DNA from: Xiphophorus maculatus | Taxonomy: Eukaryota; Chordata; Actinopteri; Cyprinodontiformes; Poeciliidae | NCBI RefSeq assembly: GCF_002775205.1 | Contig: NC_036464.1 | Location: 25,465,788 to 25,529,787 of the forward strand | Reading direction: 5' to 3' | DNA: 64,000 nt | Shown: positions 20,201 through 33,100 of the stretch, one piece after another | How positions within the stretch are numbered: the first letter of the stretch is position 1 | Layout: every line of letters begins with the position of its first letter | Notes under the pieces: model-generated | What the model was told of the DNA's origin: nothing | Seen by the model: only the letters and a program-made list of their open reading frames with translations | The model's database searches: none | Made by a program: the position numbers and the translations under genes

Positions 20201-22756
20201 ATGACCGTTCAGAATGCAGTCTAACTATGAAAACTATTGAATACATATCTGATTCAGTTCCACATGTGGAAGTGGCACTGATTAGATTTTTTTGAAGGTT
20301 GAAAAGATTGCATTGGGCCATTCAGACAGTCATGAAAAAGTTGAATAAATCTGACTTGAGTCACATTTGCCTGCTGTGTGAACGTAACGTTAGTACAGAA
20401 CTAAATTTTAAGTATAGTCTACAGATGTTTGAGTTGCCTGCAAAATTTCAGAAACTATGTTTCAAAACTGGTTTTGATGTGTTTGAGGTCATCAATCAGT
20501 TGGAGCAACTACATCCAAATTCTCTTAACTTTTCCTCAGATCAAGAGTTAAATAGTTGGAACATGAGCTCAACTGGGTGTTCCAGTAGAAAATGACCCAA
20601 ATAAAAATATTTTATTTGAATGGAAAATTAAAGCGTGAACTAAGTTTCAGTAATTGAGCTGAACTCAGCCCTCTTTGACATTTGTAGATTGTGCTTAAAA
20701 GAAAGAATTTGATAAATAACCAGCCAATTTAGATACGATCTGAGAAGAATAGTCATCAGGTATGTTTGTGCAATTTAAAGTCAGAAAAGAAACTTCTAAC
20801 ACTGTCTTCATTTGTGAGTAATAACAAATTCTGTACTGCCTAGTTTTGTTGGCAGCTTTCAGTTTGTTCCTTCGGAACATTGCATTAAAAAAATAACTAA
20901 TTCCAATGAACTGACCATGCATTAAATCTTCTGGAACATTGTTGCAGATATGCCCTGATCTGCCAGCAGTGTTTCTCTCATAACGGCATGGCTTTGAAAG
21001 AAGAATTTGAATATCTTGGTAAGATCAAAATCACCCACTGAATTGGTCACGTCTCGTTTGCAGTTGTTAAATCTCGCTTCCCGTTTTCCGACGTCTCCCA
21101 TCAGCATTCCGTTGCGCGTACTGCTACTTCCTGAACCCGGCCAGGAAGACTCGACCTCAGGCTCCCAGACTCCCTGAGTTCAGCTATGAAAGGAGGCTGA
21201 GAGCGGATCCGTGCTCTCCTGGACCGTCGCTTTGCTTCGACATGGACGCGGAGGACACCGCTGCCCCCAGTGGAGGTACCAAGAATAACAGACATTTGAA
21301 CAGGAGAAGACAAAGGGGTGACCCGAAGTACAAAGATGAAAGTTTATGTGATAGCTGTTCTTTTTTTTCACCCATTCATGGGTCGGATGAATTGAAGACA
21401 GATGTAGGTTTTACCTGAACCCATTCAAGCTTTAGTCCTATGTTTGTTTTCATCCTTTTTTTATTTTTTTGTGATGTTTTAAAGACACTTTGCATCTATT
21501 TAAAGTGATTTTATTGTCACACCTGTCATTATACCATTAGTTAAAGCTTCTGCTTTTTACAGGACTGTCTTCTTTATGCTTGTCTTTTTTTACTTCCTCT
21601 TGTCCTTTCTATCTTGGTCCCCTAACTACATTATCTCCATGTGTCCTTTCTGTCCTTCCTTCCTTTCCTGTGTCATTTTCTTCTTGCTTTCCTCCCACTT
21701 TTCCTTCTGGCCTTTCTTCATTCTCATCTCCTTCCTTTCTTCCCAATGGTCTTTTTTGGCTGTCATTCACTTCTTCCCTTAAGAAAGTAAGCTTCTTCTT
21801 ACTTTCTTAAGTAGAATAAAGGAATTTTTTTCATATTTTATATTCCAGCTCATTTCCTTCCTTTCTCACTTCTTCACTTCATCCTGTCTTTTTCCTTTTT
21901 TTCCAAGAATGTAAAGTAAACCTACTTTACATTCTTGTGCTTCCTAATGTCCTTCATTCTGTTCTTTTCTTTACAACAGAGATTTATCCATGAGTTGTTT
22001 GAGGGGGGGAGGACACAAACCGGAAAACTAAAAGTTGATGTTGAAGCCTTTAGCAAATAATCAAACTTTATAAAATCGATACAGTAAAAGAAAACTTACA
22101 AAATTGCTAAAGCCACAAAATAATCCACCAATTTGTCAGTAGCTGGTGCGTTGTCAGCTACCACCCTCTAGTGGTTGCTGCGATGTATTACAAACAGATG
22201 TAAGCATTTTGATGTTCCAATTAAAGTTTCGCAAACCAAACCCCATCCCTATTTTACTTTTTTCAGTACCATCAACATTTTGATGTTTGATTTGTGAATC
22301 TTATTTTATGTAAATATTAATTTTAGAACAACTCCTGTGTCTTCATTTACCAAATGTGTCAAAGCAATGAAGTAATGAAATGTTTCCACTGTGTTATGAC
22401 ACATTTTTTGGGTTTTATTTGATCCTTTTGTACAGAGAACAGCTGGTTTGGATGGAGGGTGGTTTGGGTACGCTCTTCATCACTTCCTGTTCACCTTTTG
22501 CCAACAGGAAACAAAAGAAATTCTCATGGTGACTAACAGATAAACAATTAGTTTATTTCATCTCACTGAATACATCTTCTCCACAGCTGAGGAAGACCTG
22601 GGTCAGGATGACAGGGAATCTGAGGAAGAGAAGGAGAACGTACCGGAGGAGAATCGGCAGGACGAGGAAGAGGAGGAGAAGAAGGAGGATGAAGCTGTTA
22701 AAGAAGAAGAGAAGGAGCTGGACCAGAGCCAGAATGAAGAACCTCCAGCAACATAG
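14285..22756 (+). CDS. lnpk: Lunapark, ER three-way-junction protein (14 coding exons)
   Basis: Lunapark stabilises three-way junctions of tubular endoplasmic reticulum. Coding exons, all with GT-AG sites and matching phases, are 14285-14311, 15821-15862, 16037-16087, 16171-16307, 16532-16590, 17927-17967, 18164-18247, 18325-18376, 18522-18617, 19016-19126, 19349-19454, 20948-21018, 21105-21275 and 22587-22756. Together they encode 405 residues, close to the usual family length. The N-terminus MGALISRWK fits the N-myristoylation pattern and a coiled coil follows (10-40). Two membrane spans lie at about 45-68 and 75-98 around LPDEW, then the motif ETYKTAKLILERFDP and a proline-rich stretch with RPILPRERG. 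A four-cysteine zinc finger (C274, C277, C296, C299) precedes LNPARK. The tail from about 350 is strongly acidic. The 5'-UTR part of the first coding exon starts at 14234. The neighbour chrna1 is convergent. Confidence 0.95.
14960..15641 (+). mobile_element. 660-bp interspersed repeat, copy 2 (lnpk first coding intron)
   Basis: Same element and orientation as 12,287-12,955, including the hairpin (about 15,333-15,425). It carries an extra 10 bp (gaggaaaaac region) near 15,566. Flanks lack the 23-bp duplication seen around copy 1, and no clear target duplication was found. Confidence 0.65.
16860..17105. mobile_element. hAT-like MITE in lnpk intron
   Basis: Ends are gggggtgcaccaattt and, inverted, aatcggtgcactcct, the GGGGTGCACCRATT-type terminus known from fish hAT elements. 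Length is about 245 bp with no coding capacity. A clean 8-bp target duplication was not found, so the boundaries are approximate. Confidence 0.5.
17341..17615. mobile_element. Degenerate Tc1/mariner-type repeat in lnpk intron
   Basis: The phrases gggaaaataagtattggat, cacctcaactgtgagagaga and ttgcattttattgcatgaaa match, from memory, a common fish DNA-transposon remnant of the Tc1 group. The two ends form a weak inverted pair (aggtacacctcaac and gttgaggtgtacc). No transposase remains. Confidence 0.5.
18420..18500. repeat. Imperfect palindrome in lnpk intron
   Basis: The sequence ggttggttctagctatag pairs with tagctagcaagaaccaacc, and ctagctatag units recur on both sides, giving a short hairpin-prone stretch of mostly CTAG/CTAT repeats in the intron between 18,376 and 18,522. 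Confidence 0.6.
21560..21960. repeat. Polypyrimidine stretch with two short hairpins, lnpk last intron
   Basis: About 400 bp are strongly C/T on the plus strand. Two perfect short palindromes lie within: aagaaagtaag paired with cttactttctt around 21,781-21,812, and aagaatgtaaagta paired with tactttacattctt around 21,905-21,938. It is non-coding despite the serine- and phenylalanine-rich open frames. Confidence 0.6.
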
Positions 22757-24815
22757 AGAGCACTGAGACGAACCAAATGAAGAGCAGCCATGACAGATGG
22801 CTTCCATGGCAACACAACGCTGAAGAGCATGCTTTGTTCCAACAGGATTGGCTAAAGTAACTCTGGTTGGGGGAAATGTGATTTTAGGTTTATGACATGG
22901 GTGGAAAGTGAAGATTCATGCTGATTATTGATCCTGTCAGTGATGCTTTCTGGGAAATCAAATCTCCATCTTTCATTTAGGCTATTTGAAGATTTCCACA
23001 TTAAAATCATTTTAGGTTTAAAGTTGTAGAATACTGAAGAGTTGATGATACAACTGGTTCTGACCCATCAGTTTTAACGATCCACACAGGATTTGATCTC
23101 AGACCTGTTATGATGCAGTTTATCATAACTCATTTAGTCTATTTAATGAAACCTTTAGGTTTAGTGAACTGCAGTGACTCCATGTGGAAAGTTAAGGCCA
23201 TTAACATTAATGCATCCACTATTTAGGATTATGTTTAAGACAAATGCATGCCTTTGATTTAATTCTGCTGAAATAACTTATTTTCTACATTATTTCATAA
23301 TAAAATGAGCAATAGATTTTTTTTTTATGTTTCTTGATTTGGCTTAGGAAGAAACTTTTAGGGTTCTCTTACTTCACCCTGAGGGTCAAATGAGTTTTAT
23401 TATTGTTTTCAAGTTGACCTAAACATAATTTGGCATTTTATAGATAAATCTCAGAAAATTAGAACTTTGTCAGGAAAGTTTACGTTCATTTCAGAGACTT
23501 AAATTCTTATGGATTAATTAAACATGGAGAGAAATGTTTCAATCCTTGTCATCTTTTATGATTACAGATGAAAAATCGCTTGAGTGCAGAGTCTTAGAGA
23601 GTTAGAATATTGCATAAGATCAATTAAAAAATATTTAAGCTTTTCGACCAGGTCTTGACTTTGACTGGACCGGTGGACCACATTGCTTCTTTTCTGTTTC
23701 ATACTGCTGTGTTTTGTCATGTTGACCCAGTTCAGGCCCAGTTCAGACTGGTTGCCTCACGTCTGAGTCCAGAAGCCTTTGATATGTAGATGAGCTCCAA
23801 AATGAGTCTAATACAGCTATTTCCTCAAATATATCAACTCTAAGGAAATTGCTGATTTCTCTCCTCATTGGTCTTTACACAAACCTTTGTTCCAGAGCAG
23901 AAAACACTCAAAATCCATATTCTTAAGGCAATTCTCCCAATAATAATCAGTTAATCAATTGGGGCGTCATGGCTGCTTCTTTCTCTCTGATCTTGTGGAA
24001 GCAGCAGAGTTTGTAGTCAAGCTTTCATTTGTCATACAAGATTTTCTTTTCTTTTTTTCCAGTTTGGCATCATTAATGATTACATTCTTCAATTCTGTGT
24101 TGTTTTTTTGTGTTTTTAATGCATTTCTACAGGTTTTAAAACAATTTTTTAGAGACTTGTAAACATTATTGTATGACGTCTTAATACACAACACTGGAAG
24201 TGAAAGAGGATGTACTGTGATTGTACATATTTAGAGAAAGTTGTTGGATTTTAGTTCAGAAACTCAGTAAACAATGAAATTTAACCTCTTTTTGCTCAAA
24301 GAACTCTCACTCATATTTATCCTCATTTAGGGGACAATTTGCCAAATGTTTCTTTCTGTGTTGTATTAATTTATTTGTGTTTTATTTTTGTTTATATTTC
24401 CAGTCTGCGTTTACTGTGCTGGTCCTATTCGTTTCAAAGAGCAGCTTGCCGTTGTGACTGTTTACTGCTGTTTTTAAACCCAAGTCTCCCTTTTAACATT
24501 TGTTAAACAGTTTACAGTTTAACTTCATCATTTGAATGTTACTAAGAGATTACTTCATGAACTTTAGCTCCGCTATTTGCAGAAAGTCATTGTTACTTCA
24601 TAGATTTTTCTTTTTAAACTAAATAGGAATTTCTGGAAACCTTCCAGTATTCCTTCATTTTACCCACCCTTGCTGATTGATGAGTGATTCCCTGAATGCT
24701 GCCATGTGGAAAGATCATTTTTAGTAAAATGCACGTTAGTAGGAGAAGCTTTAAATTCAAGTCTGTTACCGAGTAAATTATTACTTTAATAAAGCTCTTT
24801 ATTGTATATTTTCAG
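22757..24815 (+). other. lnpk: lnpk 3'-UTR region with two poly(A) signals
   Basis: After the stop at 22,754-22,756, AATAAA occurs at 23,299-23,304 and again at 24,788-24,793. The first gives a ~0.55-kb UTR and lies before a repeat-derived stretch (about 23,449-23,650, with aaatctcagaaaattagaac and tgcataagatcaatt, a common fish repeat). The second would include that repeat. Which one is used cannot be told from the sequence. Confidence 0.5.
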
Positions 24816-25980
24816 GTACTTTTGCTTGGTTAATTTATTGGTGCATTTTTGATTGCAAATCCAAAACATTTTCAGCAGAAGAGAAAAAAAAATGATTTTG
24901 TCTCCAGAGATCCAGTGTTTTTCATTAGTTTTGATTTAGCTAAATAAAACAGTTTGCTACATTTTGAATAAATTTGTGGTTAAAACAAAAGAAAAGTGTC
25001 AGTGTTACTAATGACACTACAAAACAGAAAATGTTAAGTTTTTGACGTTTATTTCCACATCTACACAATAATATATGATTCAGAGTACTCTGTTTCAGTG
25101 GTTGCTTTGCCTGAGAAAACTTCCAAAGTTAAAATTAAAGTTTTTTTCTCTCTTTCCTCTATTTAACCAGGTAAACCCCATTGAGATCCAGATCTATTTT
25201 GCACCAGAAGGAGAAACAAGAGAAAATGGATTCCCATTGAAAATGCAATGTTAATAATTTGAGCTGAACTTTTCAGCTGAGAACCGCTGAAGGTAAAGTC
25301 TACAAAAGAAAACATTAGGGGGGAAAAAAACATCAGCTGATTTGCTTAAAAATCAAAACTTTTGGACGAAAACAACTGAACAACCTGATTTTAACACAAA
25401 AACATTTGACATGGGAAATATTGGTAGAAATATGATAGAATAAGTTTCAGATAACTCACTTTTTTCTCCTGAATATAAAATAAGATTATAATTACATGTA
25501 ACTACACATAAAAGTAAATCATAAATAACTCAGGCAAAACCAATAAATAAAACTTCCTGGTTAGGAAATATTTTGCCTGCATCAGAAGATTATGAGAACA
25601 CAATATTCTAACTATAAAAAAGCAACTAGAAATAATTATTTTACACATCAGAGTAATGGTACACCCTGCATTACCAATAAAGTTACAATAATAATCTAAT
25701 AAAATCCATTCATGACAAAAATTGTACATATTTATGAATGGACAGTTAACTTGCTGAAGTTTCATCCGTCTTAGTAAAAACACAAACCCTCAAATGTGAC
25801 TCAAGACTCAGGGCTCCTTACAGCATTTCAGCTATCAGCTCAGCCTTGGTGTGCCAGAAATGCCACACAGACCCCCTCAATATCACAACCTCAAAAGGGT
25901 CCACGAATGAACCGTTCTGATCCCTCTCAAAGCACGGCTTCTAATTTGATTGTACACATCCTCCTTTGTGGGTTAGGTTT
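24816..25980. other. Short interval between convergent lnpk and chrna1
   Basis: About 1.2 kb between the distal lnpk poly(A) signal and the chrna1 stop codon, presumably mostly chrna1 3'-UTR. On the minus strand AATAAA complements occur near 25,045 and could end that transcript. No other gene was seen. Confidence 0.4.
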
Positions 25981-28900
25981 TCATAGCATGTTGAGCTCTA
26001 TTAGTCTCCCAGCGAAGACGGCAAGCGTTCCGATGATGCACACGGCCATGAAGACGCACAGCAGGATGTGGTCCAAAACCATCGCCACAAACTTCCATTC
26101 TTCTGCCGCCTACAGTGAAATGAGAAGACGTATATCTTTGGGTTTAGGCGTCTTCAAACTTGGCAACATTAATAAGGAGCAATTGTCTTTTAGGTGGCAG
26201 AAACTGCAATGGAAAACTGGTTTGCAAATGATTAAAACTGTATTTCACAATAATAAATGTTCTATGTTTTTTATTTGAGAGCTATGCTACTCTAAGGTAT
26301 TTGCTGTTAATTAGCAGCTTTCACCCTTTAACAACTATGTATTTTACTCAGAAGACTACATGCCTAAAAGAACTTGATAATTTTTATTTGTTTCTATAAT
26401 ATTCAATTTCTGTTCTAAATATCTTATTGATCAAGAAGAAAAGTGTTATGTTTTTTGTAACTCATACTACGTATGTTTCTTCAATGCATCACTGTAGATG
26501 GTGATAGCTATAAGTAAGATGGATTCTCTGATTTTGGGAAGAATCCTTCCTTCCACATTCATTTTCAGAGGATCAAGAGCAATCCCCAGATAACAACTTT
26601 CTTTATTAGTTCTTTCAGTCCCTGACTCTGATGCTGCTACCCTAACAGATGATAGCCAAAGAGATCATACTCTCTATGGCAGGGTTTGAGAAGGTCTGCA
26701 GTATTTTCAGTAGTGTAAACATTTGTCTAGATCTTTCTTTGCCTAAGTCCATCAGATGTGCAGACGCTGTCTTACATTGTTAGATTCCTCATCTGATTTC
26801 ATGGTTTCAGCAATGTACTTCACTCCTTCAATGGCACTGCGAACATCAGGGTTCTTCATGATGGGAGACTTATAGGTTACGCTGGCTGGGGTGGGGTTAC
26901 CTGTAGAGGAGAGACGGCGGTTAGTTAGTCTGCCATTTTGGTATGGATTGTAAGAACAGAGTGGATGGAAAAACTCCTGAACTAGAAGGATGAATCAGCC
27001 CTTTATTAATAGCAACCTGTCAACAAAAACGTCTTTAGGTGAAGCCATGAAAAATCAGAATGATAACCAGGTTTGAGAGAAATTACATTTTTACCCAGTA
27101 AAAGATTGACATATCTCTCAGGTTCTGTCATGCTTTTGCAATGTTTTTTCCACAGTGATTCTTAAAGACATAAGCTTAGCTCTATACCAGAGCCACCTCT
27201 CCACTCTGAGGCCCTCCTGGATGACCAAACTTCTCACCCTATCAATTAAGGCCCCGAAATACTTCATGCAAAGTGCTGAAATCAGTTATTGTTGATGTAG
27301 ACACATGATAAAAACTGTTCACAGAGACCCGTTTGCCTGCTGAACTTTTCAAACTATTTCGACAGAGATCTCTGCAAAGTGTTGTGTGATTGGTCAGAGG
27401 TTTGTTGCTGTGCCTTATGCTGAAATACACTCGGAAAGCAGTGTTGATATTTCTCTTCAACTACTTTGCTTCCACTGTTTCGTTTTTGCATCTGCAAGAG
27501 ACGTTGATATTTTTGAGGAACATTTATCTGATGAGGTGAGGAATGATGCAAGTACGATTCTTCACTAAATAACGCCTATATACTGTAAATATTGGCGTTA
27601 TTTAGATTATTATGCATCAGCTAGCATTATTTAAACCCTAGTCGATGCAGGAGGCGGCTTCTCCGGCAAATGTTTAATAACACCTGGGTGATTATTGTAA
27701 CGTCTTTGCTCACAGAAGAAGCTGTCTGCAGAAAAGTATGGCGCTCTTGTAGTGTCTTCTGTCAGTCTCCTCTTGATGTGGGTGTGATGATGCTGCAGGA
27801 ATAAGACTACATGCTACAGACTTTGGTTGAACAGCAAAGCTTTATTACAATACTGTAATAAAGTATTACTGAACTAATACTAGCACGACTAGCACGACTA
27901 AGGCTAGTCGTGCTAGTCAGCACGACTAGCCTTAGTCGTGCTGACTAGCCTTAGTCAGCACGACCGAATTGCGAGGAAATCTTGGCCCAATCAAAGTGAA
28001 ATCCCCCCGATCGTTGGACAGCACCCCGTTTATAGAGTTCTGGCCAACACACTCTCTCCTCAAAGTTTACATTATTACTTGCCTTTCTTCCAGATATACT
28101 CATGTTCAGGTCACGGTTGTGGGATATGGTCAGTCCGGTTTTTTGGACTCAGTGTCTCTTTTCTCAGCTGATTTTCTTGCACATTGCCAAAAAAAGTCCT
28201 CATGTGTGATCAGACACTACACCCTCTCTGTGACAACTTTGTAAAATAAAGCTACGGGAAGGTGAGGGGGGGGACCCCCTTGAGTAGTGGCGTGAATTAT
28301 AATGAATTGGGAGGAGTGTCCCTCCGGTGGTCTGCACCGTTGTATGAAAGGTGTGTACAAATATGAACTGTCGGAAACCACCCAACTGTGCATCAACTGT
28401 TTGGCTTTGGATGAAGTATGTCAGGGCCTCATGGGTGTACTTTCTTTTTACTATCAACTTACCGTACTTGGTTTTGTGCTACAGTGTTTAGAGTGGGTGT
28501 CTTGCCTGAAATATCTGATATGTCCATGTCAGTAGGGAACAGTCTCTTCTGGCTGATCTCCTGACTGGGTCGCTTCATCGTTGAGAAAAACATCATGTTT
28601 GGAATGGTTTCAATGAAGACCTAACAGGACACAGAAAAAAATAGATCAAGCTCCGCCATTGATGGAACAGATGCATCATTTCTCACTTTCTACCACAGAG
28701 CAAACAGCATGAACCTTGCGGATCCATGCGGGCATGGTGTGCGTGCTGGGCGAGCGGTGGTGTGTGTTGATGACGATGACTGTGATGATGATGGAGGCGA
28801 TCACAAAAACCATAGTGAAGAGCATGTATTTCCCTATGAGAGGGACAGCGCTGGAAGTGGAGGGAATCAGCTCAACGATAACCAGCAGGAAGACAGTCAA

Positions 28901-30060
28901 AGACAACAGGACAGAGATGGACAGGGTCATCTTCTCGCCTTGAGTCAGGGAGAAAAAAAAACATTACGTCTGAAAACACAATGCAGGTAACAACAAAACA
29001 CCTCCACACAATACCACACTATACTTTCATCATGTTGAAGGTATGGTGTAAAGTACCTATGTACCTATGGTTTAAAGTACCATCTGACAAAAAAGTTATT
29101 TTTTGCCCGGTCATTAGGAAGAGTTTGTCTGTTTGGCAGTATCCTGTTTCCCTCTCTCAAAACCTTTACCATAAAACAAACTACAGTGGTAGTAACAGCA
29201 ATTAGAAACATCAGCTGACTGCAATCCACAAATACTTGAGACCCCCTCTAAAAATGCTTATATTATAACTGCCCATTTTGATAGTTCTAACACTAAATAT
29301 ACCGAAATATGCTTTAATACACACAGTGGAAATCCTCTTAGCACTGTAGGTGTTACTGTAGAAGCTAACATGTACAGTAACCTTTATCTCTGCTCTTGGA
29401 GAGCAGATCGGTTGTACCAACCAATCTTGTACCTCCAGGATTGGTTGTATCTTGGAGGTACAACCAATCAGTTCCAGGGAAAATAGATGGCGCTCCTGAT
29501 TTGGCTACTTTGCAGACACCAGCCAGCAGCATGTCATGTAGCATTGGACCTTGGTAATTCACCTACCTAAGCTGCATTTTCTTTAGAATATCTTAGGCAT
29601 GCTTTACAAAAGATAATCAGTGAATAGGTGGGTTTTCCATAAATAATTTAGTTACGCTCCACAGAAGAATCTGAAAATATTGAATCACGAGAAGGCAGGG
29701 CTTCATTGTAGCAGCATAATATCTGCTTAAATAGATTGATCAACCAATACTGTTTTAATTAGTTATTCATGTTTGTTGAGGCACTTTGTTGTTTAGTTAA
29801 AAGTTCTCTAAACTCTAAAGCATGCCATCTTAATTAACAATCACAGTGAAACATTAGGGACCATAATGGATAATTGACAGGTCAGGCTAAAGGGACAAAT
29901 TGATTCAGTTTCCATGCATTTATGAGTAAAACACATTTTTGTGCTGCTTTGACTGCAATAATTGATGTAATTGCACCAAGTTTCTCTTCCCACCCGTACC
30001 TGACTATTTGTTATAACGCTTCAGTTCAACAATTTTTTCTTCTTTTTTTTCTGCATTGAG

Positions 30061-30109
<49 letters not shown>

Positions 30110-33100
30110 CTGCCCATCTGACATTTTTTGTTTACCGTGAGACATAAATCGCCACTGACATAAATACACATACATATCTGTGTTTTACTTTTTCCCTAAT
30201 TCATCTCTCAGCACACTATTAAAGTTATAAATATAAAGTACAACTTTTGTGAAACAATACTTTAAACTCAAAATGTCCAAGAAAAAAAATTAGGAAAGTT
30301 TTTATTTTATTAACCTGTTTAATCCCAAATTTTTTTCCTGCAAAATAAATGCATGCATTTCAATCCTTGGACATCCCTAACACATGATGTTTATGAATTA
30401 TTACATTTTATGTTGGTTATTTTAGTGAAAATGTAGGTTTTATACTCAGCAACAATTGTTGCCGGTGGGAAACTGCATAGTCTGAATTACACAAATCTGG
30501 CCTATTTATACATATAAAAAAAATAACAAAAATCATGACATACATAATCTATTATAACAACGAATGGTTAGAGTGTTCAGAAATATTTTAAACACATAAA
30601 GATCCAATGCCACATCCTGCAGATGTCATTGTCTCAATGTGCCAAGTGACCTTTGACCTCATTTGATTATTTCATCAATTAGGCAAAGTCAGGTGAAAAT
30701 GTTAGTATGAACAAATCTGCATCTGAGAGAAAATTCTCCTTGTTCTAGCAGACCAATCACTACACCTTGTCTCTGTCCTAAACTAGTTTCAGGCGTGGCG
30801 TCATCTTGTAGTCGTCATTCAGTGAATAGGCCACACTTTGTGGAAAGGATCGCCTTTTGGGGAGGGTTAGAGGGGGGGAGGGTTTCAACTGTGGGAGTGA
30901 CAGTGATGTTCAGGTTCCTTCAGATCTAGAAGATCTAGAACAGGGGTGTCAAACTCCAGTCCTCAAGGGCCACTGTCCTGCAACTTTTAGATGTGCCTCT
31001 GCTGCACTACACCTGAATACAATAATTAGGTCATTAAGGCTCTGGAGAACTGATCTACACAAGAAGGAGGCAATTAAGTCATTTCATTCCAGCGTTTTGT
31101 ACCTGTGGCACATCTAAAAGCTGCAGGACAGCGGCCCTCGAGGACTGGAGTTTGACACCTGTGATCTAGAATATCTGATAGTTTTAAGCTGTGTGGGAAC
31201 AGCAAGATATATAGAATTAACAGCAAACCAATGGACGCCTAGCATAGTGCTGTCTATGTATTATGCTAGCGGCAACAATTGTTGCCATGCTTACATTCAC
31301 TCCTCTTATGATCAAAAGATGAATGAAGGGACACAATTTTCTTCATATATCAGTAGAAGACACTTCAAAGAACATATGTTCAAAATATTTTATTTATATT
31401 TGTTTATTTAAGTATTTTACTAACTTCCTCTTGTACAGGTTTGTGACTGACATTTACCTCCAGCGTTAAAGGCAGGAAGTAAGGAGGTCTGGTCATGTGA
31501 CCTTTCACACTTGCTGCATGAAATTGATATTGGTTAGAGTAGACACCCTATTATTTTATTTTAAAACTTCAGTTAGCTGCCAAAAGTCAAAACAATTCTT
31601 TTAGAGCTTCTAAAGTTAGAAAAAATGTCTGGCAACAATCATTGCCGGTGGGATTAAACGGGTTAATATGGCTTTTCTGCTGGTTCTGTCATGTCATTTC
31701 ATAGGTTAACTTTTCTGTGCTTTCTTTCTTTTAAAAATGTTTTCTTTCCAGATTTTCACATTATTTTATGGTTGTTCTGCTTTCATGTGTTACACTTTGA
31801 ACCTCAGCAAACACTGAGGTTTAAGAATAACATCAATACATGCTTCTGCAAATTCATTGTGAGAACTGTGAAAATTAATTATTCTCTTAAATCGTAAAAG
31901 ACAAAGGGTGCTGTTTCTACATTTACATACCTGAATCAGTAGGGAGGTAGAAGACTAGTCCAGTGAGAAAGGAGAACAGCATGCAGGGAATTATGACATT
32001 GACAATGAAATAAAGGGGAAGCCGCAGCATCAGGAAATGGTAGGTGATGTCCAGATAAGGCGTGTCAAGGCAGCATGTGTAGTAAACCCAGTGTTTCCAG
32101 CTCCTGTAGTCCTTCAACACCCATTCACCTGACTCCATGAAGTTACTGAGGTCTGGTCGGTCACTGTCCTAAAGCCAGAAAGCAAACTTAATATATGCAA
32201 ACACACATTGAACTTCATGTTTCATCATAATTATGACTTAGGAAGAAAATTGTGGTTTGCAAAACATGGCTTCCTTTTTTTTTATCTGTCACCTTTACTC
32301 TGATACTGCTGAACAAAACCAGTGCAAGCAATTGCTTGACAGAAGTCACACAGTCAGTAAAAGGAATTCACCAGTGTCATTTATCTCAGTATGAATCCAG
32401 CTCTTATGTGTATTTATCTTAGCTGTTGTGAAGTTCTTGTTTGTGAACCAACAGCATCATGAATAAGAAGGAACACAAGTCAAGTCAAGGTAGAACGGTT
32501 TTGTGGAGGCTGAGTGTCTCTTAAGGGCACGGTGTAACCCATTATCTGAAAATGGAACCAAGGCGTGGACGTCCACCTACAGAGACCTGCAGAGATCCAT
32601 AGCTCAGTTAGAAGACAGGACAGCTATTATGATGATTTATGTTGTGCAAATCATGAACCTGGACTTTATGAAAGACTGGCAAGACGAACGCAATCAGAAT
32701 TTCCATTCAAGGTTACCTCCAAGCCACAAAGAGGACTGATCAGTTGAGACAGCAACTTTTTCACATATGGAGGAAAGCTAACATTTTGCACCTTGAACAC
32801 ACCCACAGTGGCAGATGGTATGGGGATTGTTTTTTTTTTTTCTTTAACAGGAACAGGGAACTGGCTGCACAGTGGTGCAGTTGGTAGCACTGTTGCCTTG
32901 CAGCAAGAAGGTCCTGGGTTCGATTCCCGGCCCAGGGTCTTTCTGAATGGAGTTTGCATGTTCTCCCTGTGCATGCGTGGGTTCTCTCCGTGTACTCCGG
33001 CTTCCTCCCACAGTCCAAAAACATGACTGTCAGGTTAATTGGTCTCTCTCTCTAAATTCTCCCTAGGTGTGAGTGTGTGTGTGCAGGGTTGTTTGTCCTG

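Noticed and set aside
28456..28470. Alternative chrna1 donor gtaagt at 28,462
   Set aside because: It leaves a two-base overhang that makes the next exon begin with an in-frame stop; the GC donor at 28,505 keeps the family sequence.
32870..32930. tRNA gene
   Set aside because: The A and B boxes belong to the head of a SINE; the same head occurs in two other copies and no cloverleaf with a proper anticodon stem was evident.
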